A DNA stretch of 64,000 bases, from the NCBI RefSeq assembly GCF_024721605.1, contig NZ_CP102630.1:682001-746000 (forward strand). Direction: 5' to 3'. Shown in pieces: positions 8,376 through 18,314 of this stretch (the first letter of the stretch is position 1; every line of letters begins with the position of its first letter). Made by a program: the position numbers and the translations under genes. The notes below the pieces were generated by a model that saw only the letters and a list, made by a program, of their open reading frames with translations, did no database searches and was not told the origin of the DNA. This stretch comes from Sphingomicrobium flavum. Its GTDB lineage: Bacteria; Pseudomonadota; Alphaproteobacteria; Sphingomonadales; Sphingomonadaceae.

Positions 8376-11027
8376 ATGACCTCGACCAACGATATCCGCC
8401 GCAGTTTCCTCGATTATTTCGAAGGCCAGGGCCATGCGCGCGTCCCATCCGCGCCGCTGGTGCCGCATAACGATCCCACGCTGATGTTCGTCAATGCCGG
8501 CATGGTACCCTTCAAGAATGTCTTCACGGGCCTTGAAAGCCGCGATTACACCACCGCGACGTCGAGCCAGAAATGCGTGCGCGCCGGGGGCAAGCATAAC
8601 GACCTCGACAATGTCGGCTATACCGCACGCCACCATACCTTCTTCGAAATGCTGGGGAATTTCTCCTTCGGCGATTATTTCAAGGAAGAGGCGATCACCC
8701 ATGCCTGGACGCTGCTGACCAAGGAATGGGGCATTCCCGCCGACAAATTGACCGCCACCGTCTATCATACCGACGATGAGGCGTTCGACCTGTGGCGCAG
8801 GATTTCGGGCCTGCCGGAACAGCGCATCATCCGTATCCCGACCAAGGATAATTTCTGGGCGATGGGCGCCGATGGTCCCTGCGGGCCGTGCAGCGAAATC
8901 TTCTACGATCATGGCGACCATATCCAAGGCGGCCCCCCGGGCAGCCCCAATGAGGATGGCGACCGCTTCGTCGAAATCTGGAATTTGGTCTTCATGCAGT
9001 TCACGCAGGAAGCCGACGAAATTGTCGGCAACCTGCCCAAGCCCAGCATCGATACCGGCATGGGGCTGGAGCGCATCGCCGCGGTGCTGCAGGGCGTCCA
9101 TGACAATTACGACACCGACCAGTTCAAGGCGCTGATCGCCGCTTCGGAAGAATTGACCAAGACCAAGGCCGAGGGCGAGCAGCAAGCGAGCCACCGCGTC
9201 ATTACGGATCATCTGCGCTCGTCCAGCTTCCTTGTCGCCGATGGCGTGCTGCCCGCCAACGAAGGGCGCGGCTATGTGCTGCGCCGTATCATGCGCCGCG
9301 CCATGCGCCACGCGCATATTTTGGGCGCAGAGCAGCCGCTGATGCACCGCCTGGTGCCCGAACTGCTGAGCGAAATGGGCGCGGCCTATCCCGAACTCGT
9401 GCGCGCCCAGCCGCTTATCGAACAGACGCTGGAGCAGGAAGAGGTGCGCTTCCGCCGCACGCTCGCCAATGGCCTCAAGCTGCTCGACGAGGCGACCGCA
9501 GGCATGGGCGCGGGCGACAGCCTGCCCGGCGAAACCGCCTTCAAGCTCTACGACACTTATGGTTTCCCCTTCGACCTCACCGAAGATGCGCTGCGTCGCG
9601 ACGGCATGAGCGTGGACAAGGACGGCTTCGATGCCGCCATGGCCAAGCAGAAAGAGGCCGCACGCGCCGCCTGGAAGGGCTCAGGCGAACAAGCCTCGGA
9701 TGAACTGTGGTTCGACATTGCCGATGAAGTCGGCGCGAGCGAATTTACCGGCTATGTCAGCGATGAAGGCGAAGGCGTGGTCCAGGCCATTGTGAAGGAT
9801 GGCGCGCGTGTCGATACCGCAGGCGAGGGTGAAGAGGTCATCATCGTCCTCAACCAGACGCCCTTCTATGGCGAAAGCGGCGGCCAGGTCGGCGATGCCG
9901 GCACGTTGAGCTCGCTCGGCGGCCTCCATGCCAAGGTCAGCGATACCTCCAAGCCGCTCGGCAAATTGCACGCGCTTCATGCCAGGATCGGCAAGGGCAG
10001 CGTGAAGCTTGGCGATACGCTGCACCAGAATGTGGATGCCGATCGCCGCGACCGCACCCGCGCCAACCATAGCGCGACCCATCTCCTCCATGCCGCTTTG
10101 CGCAACCAGCTCGGCGGCCATGTCACCCAGAAGGGTAGCCTGGTCGCGCCCGACCGCCTGCGCTTCGATTTCTCGCACCCCAATGCGCTCGGCGCCGATG
10201 ACATCGCCGCGATCGAGCGTGAGGTGAATGAGGAAATTCGCGCCAATGAAGCCGTCGGCACGCGCCTGATGACCCCCGACGATGCGGTCGAAGCAGGCGC
10301 GTTGGCGCTGTTCGGCGAAAAATATGGCGATGAGGTCCGCGTCCTGTCGATGGGCCGCACCACCGACAAGACCTATTCAATCGAACTGTGCGGCGGTACC
10401 CATGTGCGCGCCACCGGTGATATCCAGTTGTTCAAGATCGTCTCGGAAAGCGCCGTCTCCTCGGGCGTGCGCCGCATCGAGGCGCTGACCGGCGAAGCCG
10501 CGCGGCAATGGCTGATCGACCGCGACAACAAGCTCAAGAGTGCCGCCGCCAGCCTCAAGGCCGCGCCCGACGAGGTGCCCGAGCGCATTGCGGCTCTGGT
10601 GGAAGATCGCAAACGCCTCGAACGCGAACTGGCCGATGCCAAGAAGGCGCTCGCCATGGGCGGCGGCTCTGCGCAGGCGGCAGGTCCTGAAGATGTGGCG
10701 GGCACCGCTTTCCTCGGCCGCGTGGTCGAAGGGCTTGAGCCCAAGGCGCTGCGCCCCACGGTCGATGAGATGAAGGGCGATGTGAAATCGGGCGTCGCGG
10801 CACTGGTCGCGGTCAATGACGGCCGTGCCAGCGTTGCTGTGGGCGTCACCGACGATCTGACCGGCAGCATCAGCGCAGTCGATCTGGTCAAGGCGGCGGT
10901 CGAAGCGCTGGGCGGGCAGGGCGGCGGTGGCCGTCCCGACATGGCGCAGGGCGGCGGCCCCGATGGCGACAAGGCCGATGCGGCGCTGGCAGCCGTCAAA
11001 GACGCACTCGCCAAAGTCAGCGCGTGA
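8376..11027 (+). CDS. alaS: Alanyl-tRNA synthetase
   Basis: This class II synthetase has 883 residues from ATG 8376 ([15 protein letters not shown]), the usual start of the family; an upstream in-frame ATG at 8349 adds nine residues of no family likeness. Visible elements are the catalytic core ([17 protein letters not shown]-type sequence, [17 protein letters not shown]), the editing domain with [12 protein letters not shown] and [12 protein letters not shown], and the C-terminal oligomerisation domain with a glycine-rich [16 protein letters not shown]. It charges tRNA-Ala and hydrolyses mischarged Ser and Gly. The stop overlaps the next gene's GTG by 4 bases. Confidence 0.97.
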   Translation: MTSTNDIRRSFLDYFEGQGHARVPSAPLVPHNDPTLMFVNAGMVPFKNVFTGLESRDYTTATSSQKCVRAGGKHNDLDNVGYTARHHTFFEMLGNFSFGDYFKEEAITHAWTLLTKEWGIPADKLTATVYHTDDEAFDLWRRISGLPEQRIIRIPTKDNFWAMGADGPCGPCSEIFYDHGDHIQGGPPGSPNEDGDRFVEIWNLVFMQFTQEADEIVGNLPKPSIDTGMGLERIAAVLQGVHDNYDTDQFKALIAASEELTKTKAEGEQQASHRVITDHLRSSSFLVADGVLPANEGRGYVLRRIMRRAMRHAHILGAEQPLMHRLVPELLSEMGAAYPELVRAQPLIEQTLEQEEVRFRRTLANGLKLLDEATAGMGAGDSLPGETAFKLYDTYGFPFDLTEDALRRDGMSVDKDGFDAAMAKQKEAARAAWKGSGEQASDELWFDIADEVGASEFTGYVSDEGEGVVQAIVKDGARVDTAGEGEEVIIVLNQTPFYGESGGQVGDAGTLSSLGGLHAKVSDTSKPLGKLHALHARIGKGSVKLGDTLHQNVDADRRDRTRANHSATHLLHAALRNQLGGHVTQKGSLVAPDRLRFDFSHPNALGADDIAAIEREVNEEIRANEAVGTRLMTPDDAVEAGALALFGEKYGDEVRVLSMGRTTDKTYSIELCGGTHVRATGDIQLFKIVSESAVSSGVRRIEALTGEAARQWLIDRDNKLKSAAASLKAAPDEVPERIAALVEDRKRLERELADAKKALAMGGGSAQAAGPEDVAGTAFLGRVVEGLEPKALRPTVDEMKGDVKSGVAALVAVNDGRASVAVGVTDDLTGSISAVDLVKAAVEALGGQGGGGRPDMAQGGGPDGDKADAALAAVKDALAKVSA

Positions 11028-12202
11028 CCCCCGCAGCCCGCGTCCAGGCGGCGATCGAAATTCTTGACGAGATCATCGTCGCCGCGCGCGACAATGGTCC
11101 GCCCGCCGACACGCTGGTGCGCCGCTATTTCAAGGATCGCCGCTATGCCGGCTCCAAGGATCGCCGCGCCGTGCGCGAATGGGTCTTTGCTGCCATCCGC
11201 CGCGCCGGTGATCGCCCCGAAACGGGCCGCGCCGCCATGGTCGGCATGGCGCGCGAAGACGAGGCGCTGTCCCAGCTCTTCACCGGTGATGGCTATGGCC
11301 CCGCCGCCATCGATGCCAGCGAAGCCGGCGCGCCGGTCCAGCTGATCCCCGAATGGATTCAGGTCGAATTGTCGCCCCTGGTCAGCCTCAACGAATGGCC
11401 TGCCTTGCTGTCCCGTGCCCCGGTGGATTTGCGCGCCCACGCCGCCCGTACCACGAGAGAAGCGATGCTGCGCGAGGTGGAGGATGCGGAGGCCACTCCG
11501 CACAGCCCTTGGGGCCTGCGCCTGCCGCCCGACAGCCGGATCGACAATCATCCCGCTTATCGTGATGGCCTGATCGACGTGCAGGACGAAGGCAGTCAAT
11601 TGATCGTCGAGGCTGCCGATCCGCGCGACGGCATGACCATCCTCGACCTGTGCGCCGGGGCAGGGGGCAAGTCGCTCGCGCTCGCCGCGCTGGCGCCCGA
11701 GGCGCGCATCATCGCCAGCGACACCAGCCGCGCCCGCCTCTCCCAGCTTCCCTCACGCGCCGAACAGGCGCAGAGCGGCAATATCGAAACCCGGCTGCTG
11801 GATATGCCCAAGGAAGCCGAACAGCTGGCCGATCTTGATGGCCAGTGCGACATCGTCCTCATCGATGCACCTTGCTCGGGCTCGGGCACCTGGCGGCGCA
11901 ACCCCGAAGGCCGCTGGCGGCTGTCGCCTGACCGCCTCGACCGTCTGGTCGAAACGCAGGCGCGCCTCATCGATTTGGCGATGCCGCTCGTCAAACCCGG
12001 CGGCAAACTGGTTTATGCCGTCTGCTCATTGCTCTCCAAGGAGGGTGAAGGGCAGATGGAGGCCGCATCAAGCCGCTATTCATCATTGCAATGGCAGGAT
12101 GCGCTCAATGTCGGACGCAAGGCAGGGAAGGGATATCTGTTGACGCCAGCACATGATGGCACCGACGGCTTTTTCTTCGCTGTCGCCAGAAAAGCATGCT
12201 AA
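11024..12202 (+). CDS. RsmB/NOP-family RNA (cytosine-5) methyltransferase
   Basis: This is a 392-residue protein starting at GTG 11024, overlapping the alaS TGA by 4 bases. The S-adenosylmethionine site is [15 protein letters not shown]. The catalytic pair of loops is seen as [18 protein letters not shown] (the PCSG cysteine) and VYAVCSLL (the second Cys that releases the product). This is the layout of 16S rRNA m5C967 methyltransferases. The N-terminal NusB-like RNA-binding part is present but less conserved, so the exact target is inferred. Confidence 0.88.
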   Translation: MTPAARVQAAIEILDEIIVAARDNGPPADTLVRRYFKDRRYAGSKDRRAVREWVFAAIRRAGDRPETGRAAMVGMAREDEALSQLFTGDGYGPAAIDASEAGAPVQLIPEWIQVELSPLVSLNEWPALLSRAPVDLRAHAARTTREAMLREVEDAEATPHSPWGLRLPPDSRIDNHPAYRDGLIDVQDEGSQLIVEAADPRDGMTILDLCAGAGGKSLALAALAPEARIIASDTSRARLSQLPSRAEQAQSGNIETRLLDMPKEAEQLADLDGQCDIVLIDAPCSGSGTWRRNPEGRWRLSPDRLDRLVETQARLIDLAMPLVKPGGKLVYAVCSLLSKEGEGQMEAASSRYSSLQWQDALNVGRKAGKGYLLTPAHDGTDGFFFAVARKAC

Positions 12203-12228
12203 CCGGCTCTAAAGCGTTGGAGAATTTT

Positions 12229-12717
12229 ATGCGTTTCAGTCCGCTCAGCCTCGGCCTTGCCCTTGCCGCATCGACCATCGCGGCGCCCTCGCTTGCCAGC
12301 CTGCAGGCGGTCGACCCGGCCTCAAAGGCGCTGGTCGAACGCGCCGAAGCGCAGCTGAAGGCGGGCGACTTTGTTGCTGCCGACGACACGCTTGAGGCCG
12401 CCTTGGTGCTCGATCCCAAGAATGGCGATGCCTTCACCGCCATGGCGAAGGTCGCGATCAAGCAGAAGCTTTACGGCCAGGCGATTAAATATGGCCGCAA
12501 GGCGCTGACCATCGATCCCACCGATCGCGCCGCGCTGGCGGTGCAAGGTGAAGCGATGGTGGAACTGGGCGCACTCGGCCGAGCCCGCCAGAATCTCGAT
12601 AAATTGGCCAAGCTCTGCCCCGACAATTGCACCGAGCGTCAGCAGCTTTCGGCGGTGATCGAGCGCGGTCCGGTGATGGCCCAGGCCAAGACTGGCGATG
12701 CGCCTAAGGCCAATTAA
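12229..12717 (+). CDS. Exported tetratricopeptide-repeat protein
   Basis: This is a 162-residue protein. ATG 12229 gives a clear signal peptide (MRFSPLSLGLALAASTIAAPSLAS) and has a TTGGAG ribosome site just upstream, so the in-frame ATG at 12196 is less likely. Two to three TPR-like helical pairs follow (for example AEAQLKAGDFVAADDTLEAA and GQAIKYGRKALTIDPTDRAA), which usually hold protein partners together. Two cysteines (LCPDNC) near residue 130 could form a disulfide in the periplasm. It overlaps the convergent rsmA by 4 bases. The partner is unknown. Confidence 0.8.
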   Translation: MRFSPLSLGLALAASTIAAPSLASLQAVDPASKALVERAEAQLKAGDFVAADDTLEAALVLDPKNGDAFTAMAKVAIKQKLYGQAIKYGRKALTIDPTDRAALAVQGEAMVELGALGRARQNLDKLAKLCPDNCTERQQLSAVIERGPVMAQAKTGDAPKAN

Positions 12718-13532
12718 ACCGACAACAAGCGGGCCATTGCGACAAATTCATCGACGCTGATCGTCTCCGCACGGCGCGTTTCCTCGATCCCGATATCGCG
12801 CAACGCATCGAGCGCTCCCGGTAGCGACTTGAGGCTTTGCCGCAGCATCTTGCGCCGCTGGCCAAACGCGGCAGCGGTCAGGCCGGCCAGCAGCTTGGGA
12901 TCGACACCGTCTGGCGCCTGCTTGGGCACCACATGCACCACCGCCGATTCCACCTTGGGCGGCGGCACAAAGGCGGAGCGGCTGACCTTCATCGCGATGC
13001 GCGGCACCGATCGCCACTGCGCCAGCACGGCGAGGCGTCCATAAGCGCTGCCTCCGGGCTCGGCGACGATGCGCTGCGCGACCTCGCGCTGGAACATTAG
13101 CGTCAGCGACTGCCAGAAAGGCGGCCATTCCTCGCCATCGAGCCAGCCGGTGAACAAGGCGGTGCCGACATTGTAGGGCAGGTTGGATACGATATGCGCG
13201 CCGTCGCCCACCAGCGCGCGCGCATCCACTTCCATCGCATCGCCCTCGACGATGGTCAGTCGCTCGCCAAATTCCTCTTCGAGTTCGGCCAGCACGGGCA
13301 TGCAGCGCGCGTCGCGCTCGACCACCGCCACCTTCGCGCCGGTGTCGAGCAGGGCGCGCGTCAGTCCGCCCGGTCCCGGCCCGACCTCAAAGACAGGCTG
13401 GCCATCCAGGTTACCGGGGATGGCAGCAATTCGCGCCAGAAGCTGGCGGTCGAGGATGAAATTCTGGCCCAGCGTCTTGGAGGCGGACAGGCCGTGGCGC
13501 GCAATCACCGTGCGCAGCGGCTCGACGCTCAT
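12714..13532 (-). CDS. rsmA: 16S rRNA (adenine1518/1519-N6) dimethyltransferase
   Basis: This 272-residue protein starts at ATG 13532 (MSVEPLRTVIARHGL) and overlaps the pdxA stop as ATGA. It shows LGQNFILD, the S-adenosylmethionine site VFEVGPGPGGLTRALL and the adenine-handling motif NLPYNVGTALF. The family (KsgA) dimethylates two adjacent adenines in helix 45 during late 30S assembly; loss gives kasugamycin resistance. It is the last gene of lptD-surA-pdxA-rsmA, an order conserved widely in Proteobacteria. Confidence 0.95.
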   Translation of the reverse strand: MSVEPLRTVIARHGLSASKTLGQNFILDRQLLARIAAIPGNLDGQPVFEVGPGPGGLTRALLDTGAKVAVVERDARCMPVLAELEEEFGERLTIVEGDAMEVDARALVGDGAHIVSNLPYNVGTALFTGWLDGEEWPPFWQSLTLMFQREVAQRIVAEPGGSAYGRLAVLAQWRSVPRIAMKVSRSAFVPPPKVESAVVHVVPKQAPDGVDPKLLAGLTAAAFGQRRKMLRQSLKSLPGALDALRDIGIEETRRAETISVDEFVAMARLLSV

Positions 13533-14563
13533 TTGTCCACGGCCATGCCGGTTCGGCCCGCTTCTGCCAGCCGCTGGCGATGGCCGGCCGCTTCCAGCGC
13601 GCAACGCATCGCGGCCGCCATCGCGGTGGGATCGGCGCGGTCCAGCCCGGCGATATCGAAGGCGGTGCCATGATCGGGCGAGGTGCGCACGATCGGCAGG
13701 CCAAGGGTGATGTTCACGCCTTCTTCGAAATGCAGCGCCTTTAACGGGATCAGCGCCTGGTCATGATACATGGCGAGCGCCGCATCATAGCGCGCCCGCG
13801 CCTTTTCGTGGAACATGGTGTCGGCAGGGTAGGGCCCAGACACGTCCCAGCCTTCCTCGCGCAGCAATGTGATTGCGGGCGCGACGATTTCGCGGTCTTC
13901 CGAGCCAAGCGTCGCATCCTCCCCCGCATGGGGGTTCAATCCGGTCACCGCCAGCCGGGGACGCTCAATCCCGAAATTGCGGATGAGCCCGCGCAGCGCA
14001 GTCCGACCCTTGGCAGCGATGAGATCGATCGACAGTTCTTCAGACACCTTGCTCAACGGAATGTGCACCGTGACAGGCACCGCGCGCAGCGTCGGCCCCG
14101 CCAGCATCATCGCGACGTTCTGCTTGGCCACCCCGCAGCGTTCGGCGACGAATTCGGTTTGCCCAGGGTGGGTGAAACCGATGGCGTAAAGCTGACTCTT
14201 GGACACCGGGCCCGTGACAACTGCCGAGGCCGATCCCGAGCGCGTCAGGCCGACGGCGAGTTCCAGCGCGTCGAGTGCGCAGCGCGCGCCTTCGTGGCTG
14301 GGCTTGCCGGGCTGGATCGGGCTTTCGGCCGAAATGCCCAAATATGGCAGCCCCTCGTCAAAACGCTTTGCGGCCTCCTCGGGGCTTTCGACGGCAATCA
14401 ACGGCACGTCGCTCACTGCGCGCAGCGATTCCGGATCGCCCACCGCGACGAATTCCGGAATGCCGCGGATGCTGCGTTCCTGCCAGCACTTGGCCGTGAT
14501 CTCCGGGCCGATACCGGCCGGATCTCCCAGCGAGACGGCAAGGGGCAGTGACGGCTGCGTCAA
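13529..14563 (-). CDS. pdxA: 4-hydroxythreonine-4-phosphate dehydrogenase
   Basis: This 344-residue enzyme of pyridoxal-phosphate synthesis opens SLGDPAGIGPEI, the family hallmark, and has metal-ligand histidines in FTHPGQTEF, VHIPLS and MYHDQALIPLK. It oxidises and decarboxylates 4-phosphohydroxy-L-threonine for PdxJ. It lies 12 bases after surA and overlaps rsmA by 4 bases. The length is slightly above the usual 330. No unusual residues were seen. Confidence 0.95.
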   Translation of the reverse strand: MTQPSLPLAVSLGDPAGIGPEITAKCWQERSIRGIPEFVAVGDPESLRAVSDVPLIAVESPEEAAKRFDEGLPYLGISAESPIQPGKPSHEGARCALDALELAVGLTRSGSASAVVTGPVSKSQLYAIGFTHPGQTEFVAERCGVAKQNVAMMLAGPTLRAVPVTVHIPLSKVSEELSIDLIAAKGRTALRGLIRNFGIERPRLAVTGLNPHAGEDATLGSEDREIVAPAITLLREEGWDVSGPYPADTMFHEKARARYDAALAMYHDQALIPLKALHFEEGVNITLGLPIVRTSPDHGTAFDIAGLDRADPTAMAAAMRCALEAAGHRQRLAEAGRTGMAVDK

Positions 14564-14575
14564 TGCGCCCGAGCC

Positions 14576-15916
14576 CTAGCGGAAGTCGATGATAGCGTCG
14601 CGGCGAAGATCGCGAAGATAGCGGCGCGCGCGGCTCTCAACGCGCTGCTGGTTGATCTGGTCGGCGACCTGGTCGGCCGAGGGCAGACCCGGCGTCTCTT
14701 CGTCGCGGCCACAGATGACAAGGCTGCGCACGCCCTCTTCCAGCGATCCGAAGGGACGCGTGGCCTGGCCGACCTGCATCGGCAGCATCATCTGCTGCAA
14801 TGCGGGCGGCAAATCGCGCAGACGGATATTGTCCGACTGCACCACGCTGCCGCCAAAGCGCGACGCCACGGCTTCGCTATTGCCGCAGCCGCCGATATTG
14901 GCGACGGCCTCGGCAAAGGATTCGACGCGCGGCGTGGCCTGCGCTTCGGTCAGCCCGGGCTCGAATTCGATGGTGATCTGCTTAAGGCTGAGCAGGGCAT
15001 TGCGCGGGTCTGCGGTCAGCAGCGTACGGCGATCCTGCACGGCGATGATCGAATAGCCCCCCGGAATGGCAATCGGGATGCTCACCGCGCCTGGGCGCAG
15101 CTGCACCACGGCCTCGGCAATCTGCTCAGGCAGTTGTTCGGGACGCAGCCAGCCCAAATCGCCGCCGACGATCGCTGCGGTCGATTCACTGTGGACGCGC
15201 GCGAGTGCGCCGAAGCTGGCACCCTGGCCGAGCTGTTCGAGGATGGTCTGCGCCCGTTCGCGCACCTGCGCGTCGGTCGACGGATTGGACGCCAGATAGA
15301 TTTCCGATACGCGATATTCGGTCGTGCCCTTGGAGGCTTCGAGCTTCTTGATGATTTCGTCGACTTCATCATCGCCCACGGTGACCGTGCTCTCGATCTT
15401 GGCCTGGCGCAGGCGCGCCCACGCCATCTCGCCCTGGATCTGCCGCGTGATGGAGCGCAGCGAACTCCCGCTGCCCCGCAGATATTCTTCAAGTTCGGTG
15501 ATGCTGCGGCCATTGCGCTCGGCGACATTCTTGAGCGTTTCGGAGATTTCCGCCGCGGTCAGCTCGATTTCCTCGCGCTGCGCGGCCTGGATCTGCAGCG
15601 TCTCGTCAATAAGGTTGCGCAGCGTCTGCTGGCGCAGCTGGTTGAGCTGATCGCTCGTCGCGGTCGCTTCGCTCGACGCAAGCACGAGCGCGACGCGCTG
15701 TTCGATGTCGGTCGCGGTAATAACCTCGCCATTGACGATGGCGGTCGCCTTTACGACCGGCGGCAGCGCCTGTCCGTAGATGATGGGATTGTCGGGCAGG
15801 TTCAGCACGCCCGCGCTGTTCATGCGCTCGTCAAGGTCTTGGGCACCCGCCATGCTGGCAAGTGCCAAGCTGATCATCCCCGCACCGGCCAGACGGCCAA
15901 CCTTCCTGAAATTCAT
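14576..15916 (-). CDS. surA: Periplasmic chaperone / peptidyl-prolyl isomerase SurA
   Basis: This is a 446-residue protein from ATG 15916 with a signal peptide (MNFRKVGRLAGAGMISLALASMAGA). The N-terminal chaperone domain (AIVNGEVITATDIEQR) precedes a parvulin domain around YRVSEIYL to GGDLGWLRPEQLP. A second, degenerate parvulin-like region follows. SurA escorts unfolded barrel proteins across the periplasm, and LptD is among its best-known clients. The neighbouring lptD, 55 bases upstream, fits that role. The reading frame is open much further upstream, but that part is antisense to lptD in composition and lacks family likeness. Confidence 0.92.
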   Translation of the reverse strand: MNFRKVGRLAGAGMISLALASMAGAQDLDERMNSAGVLNLPDNPIIYGQALPPVVKATAIVNGEVITATDIEQRVALVLASSEATATSDQLNQLRQQTLRNLIDETLQIQAAQREEIELTAAEISETLKNVAERNGRSITELEEYLRGSGSSLRSITRQIQGEMAWARLRQAKIESTVTVGDDEVDEIIKKLEASKGTTEYRVSEIYLASNPSTDAQVRERAQTILEQLGQGASFGALARVHSESTAAIVGGDLGWLRPEQLPEQIAEAVVQLRPGAVSIPIAIPGGYSIIAVQDRRTLLTADPRNALLSLKQITIEFEPGLTEAQATPRVESFAEAVANIGGCGNSEAVASRFGGSVVQSDNIRLRDLPPALQQMMLPMQVGQATRPFGSLEEGVRSLVICGRDEETPGLPSADQVADQINQQRVESRARRYLRDLRRDAIIDFR

Positions 15917-15971
15917 AAGTAAGTCCCTATAATCTTTCGTCTCTTCTGGCCGGTCGAAGCTGAACCCCCGC

Positions 15972-18197
15972 TTAGCGGCCCAGGCCTTTGAGATTGAATC
16001 GGATCTGGAATGTCGAACCCTTAGTAAAATCGCCGACCCGTTCATAGTCGCGTCGCCAAGAAAGGCCAATTTCGATGGTATCGTCCTCATAGGTGACGCC
16101 GATGCGGTGGCGCGCAGGCTCAAACCCGTCGGCCAGCGACAGCGGATCTTCGTCTTGGCTGGTGAGGTCGAGCACGGTCGACCCGAAGATCGACCAATAG
16201 TCGGCAAATTTGACGCGTCCGGCCAGTCGCAATTCTTCCTTGTCGCGCAAATCCTCGAGGCTGGGGTCGATATTGCGGTCAAGCCGTAGATAGCCGATCT
16301 GCCCATAGGTCTCGACCGTGCCGAAGGTGAGGTCGACTTCGTTGCGGCGCACCGCCAGATTGTCCTTGTCGACGCGATAACGGTGGGTGAGATCGATCAA
16401 CCTGCCAAACCGCACCCGCGTGCGCCCGACCACATCGGAAAAACGGTCGGTGAGGCCGGTGCCGTCGGGGAAAATTTCGGGTGAGCGGTTGAGGCGGTAG
16501 CTTTGCCCGACATTGGCGCGCACCGAGAAATTGGGCCGGTCGAGCAGATATTCCATGCCGTAGGTGACGCGGCTGCCATCTTCCCAGCGGTCGTAGCCCG
16601 GGAAGCGGTTGAGCGCGAAAAGGTTGCTGTCCTCCAGGTCGATGGCGCGCGCATCTTCGTTGGGGATGGAAAAATTGGGCGTCGGCGGGGTCAGTACGAG
16701 CTGCACGCGCGGCACGATGCGCTGCGTCCCGCCAAAGGCCTCGCCGATCAGCGGATAGCGAAGGTCCGCCGCCAGCGCGCCGATCCCGCGGAAATGCCAG
16801 CCCTCCTCGCCGCGATAGAAAGCGTTCGTATTCAGGTCGACATCGTTGGTGCGGTAGATATCGCCCCGACCATAAGCGGTCAGTGTCAATTCCTGCCCGC
16901 CATTGGTGAGGAAGCGACGATCCCAGCGTGCCCCGGCAAAGGCGCGCTGCGTATCCTGCCCGTCGACGCGCAGGATCGCCAGGCTGTTGGCCTGCAATTC
17001 CACGCGTCCACCGGCCCATGGATCGTCGAGGCGAAAGCGCGCGTCGATGGCGGGAAGTGCGATCGGGATTTCGTCCTGCACGTCATCCACGCGCAGGCCC
17101 TGGAAAGCCCAACCTGCAATAGAGATATAGCTGTTGCGGTCGATCCGCTCGGCATTGATGAAATTGCGCAGACGGTCGTCGCGGGTGATGTCGTAGCGGC
17201 GCGTCACCGTCTTGTCGGTGGCCAACCGAGCCGACCCCGTCACGCGCCAATAGGGATTGAACTGATAGCGGCCATTGGCCTCGAAATAAGCGCGGATATC
17301 GTCTTCCAGCACGGGATCGATCTCGTCCACGTCGGGATTGTCGATTTCGCCATAGGTCGCGAAACCGCCGACCTGAAACGCACCCTGGCTGGTCAGCTGG
17401 CGATAGCGCGCCTCGATGGCGGGCAGCTCGCTGGTGTAGATGCGCGGCGAGACGGTAAGATCGCGGTTGCGGCCAAGCCGGAAATAATAAGGCAGGGTCA
17501 GCTCAAGCCCGTTGATGCCGGAAATGCTGATATCGGGCACCAGTGCCCCGCTGACGCCGCCCTCATTGCCAGGCTGGCCGATGCTGAAGACGGGCAGCAA
17601 CGGAATATCAACCCCGAAGATGGTCAAGCGACCGCCAGTGAAACTCAGCCGGCCCGTCTCATCGTCGCGCGTCACTTCAAGCGCCTTGATCCGCCAGCTC
17701 GATCCACCGCAACCCGGCGTGCTCGATACTGTGCAGGGCGCATAGACAGCGTTTCTCAACGTGATCTCGCCATCGCCCCGCTCAGCGCTGCGCGCGGCGA
17801 TCCGCCCGCCCGTATCGAGCGTAAACAGCAAATCTTCAGCAAGCCCGGCCTGGAGCGCCTCGTCCAGTTCGATATTCTCGCCGATCAATTTGTCGCCGCG
17901 CGGGGTCAGCAGCACCACGTTGCCGCTGGCGCTGATCTGGCCCGAATTGCGGTCCCACACCACCCTGTCGGCGGCCAGATAGTAGCCGTCGCGGTTGGCG
18001 CGGACGCGGCCGCTGGCGATCAGCTGGTTGGTCGGTTCTTCATAGATGACCTCATCGGCGGCAAAAGCGATGACGTCGGCTTCGGCCTCGGTGTCGGCCG
18101 CTGCTTCCTGCGCATGGGCGATGCCCGGCTGGCATAGGGCCAGCACGCCAAGGCTCACGCCCGCCGCCAGTCGCAGGATGGTCACTCCCTCTCGCAT
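15972..18197 (-). CDS. lptD: LPS-assembly protein LptD
   Basis: This 741-residue outer-membrane protein has a signal peptide (residues 1-29, ending AHAQ). An OstA/LptA-like domain covers about residues 35-160 (VIAFAADEVIYEEPTNQLIASGRV is its start; only the opening is given here). The rest is a large beta-barrel rich in alternating aromatic residues, ending in the pattern FQIRFNLKGLGR. With LptE it inserts lipopolysaccharide into the outer leaflet. Two cysteines in CTVSSTPGC lie at the domain junction, where LptD proteins often use disulfides. It heads the operon and is divergent from pepA. Confidence 0.94.
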   Translation of the reverse strand: MREGVTILRLAAGVSLGVLALCQPGIAHAQEAAADTEAEADVIAFAADEVIYEEPTNQLIASGRVRANRDGYYLAADRVVWDRNSGQISASGNVVLLTPRGDKLIGENIELDEALQAGLAEDLLFTLDTGGRIAARSAERGDGEITLRNAVYAPCTVSSTPGCGGSSWRIKALEVTRDDETGRLSFTGGRLTIFGVDIPLLPVFSIGQPGNEGGVSGALVPDISISGINGLELTLPYYFRLGRNRDLTVSPRIYTSELPAIEARYRQLTSQGAFQVGGFATYGEIDNPDVDEIDPVLEDDIRAYFEANGRYQFNPYWRVTGSARLATDKTVTRRYDITRDDRLRNFINAERIDRNSYISIAGWAFQGLRVDDVQDEIPIALPAIDARFRLDDPWAGGRVELQANSLAILRVDGQDTQRAFAGARWDRRFLTNGGQELTLTAYGRGDIYRTNDVDLNTNAFYRGEEGWHFRGIGALAADLRYPLIGEAFGGTQRIVPRVQLVLTPPTPNFSIPNEDARAIDLEDSNLFALNRFPGYDRWEDGSRVTYGMEYLLDRPNFSVRANVGQSYRLNRSPEIFPDGTGLTDRFSDVVGRTRVRFGRLIDLTHRYRVDKDNLAVRRNEVDLTFGTVETYGQIGYLRLDRNIDPSLEDLRDKEELRLAGRVKFADYWSIFGSTVLDLTSQDEDPLSLADGFEPARHRIGVTYEDDTIEIGLSWRRDYERVGDFTKGSTFQIRFNLKGLGR

Positions 18198-18314
18198 TCT
18201 GGCTCAAGCCTATGTCAGCTTGCAGCGGCAGGGGCAATCCGCCTTTGCCTTTTTGCGCCAGCCCGTCTTAAAGAGCGGCCAACTTGTCCACCATCAGACG
18301 CAAAAGGTGCCTTC

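Noticed and set aside
8226-9347. N-terminal extension of the P1 peptidase frame antisense to alaS
   Set aside because: The signal peptide at 8225 is the natural start; the upstream part has no family likeness.
15917-16306. Extended start for surA
   Set aside because: The extra 130 codons overlap lptD in antisense and would bury the signal peptide.
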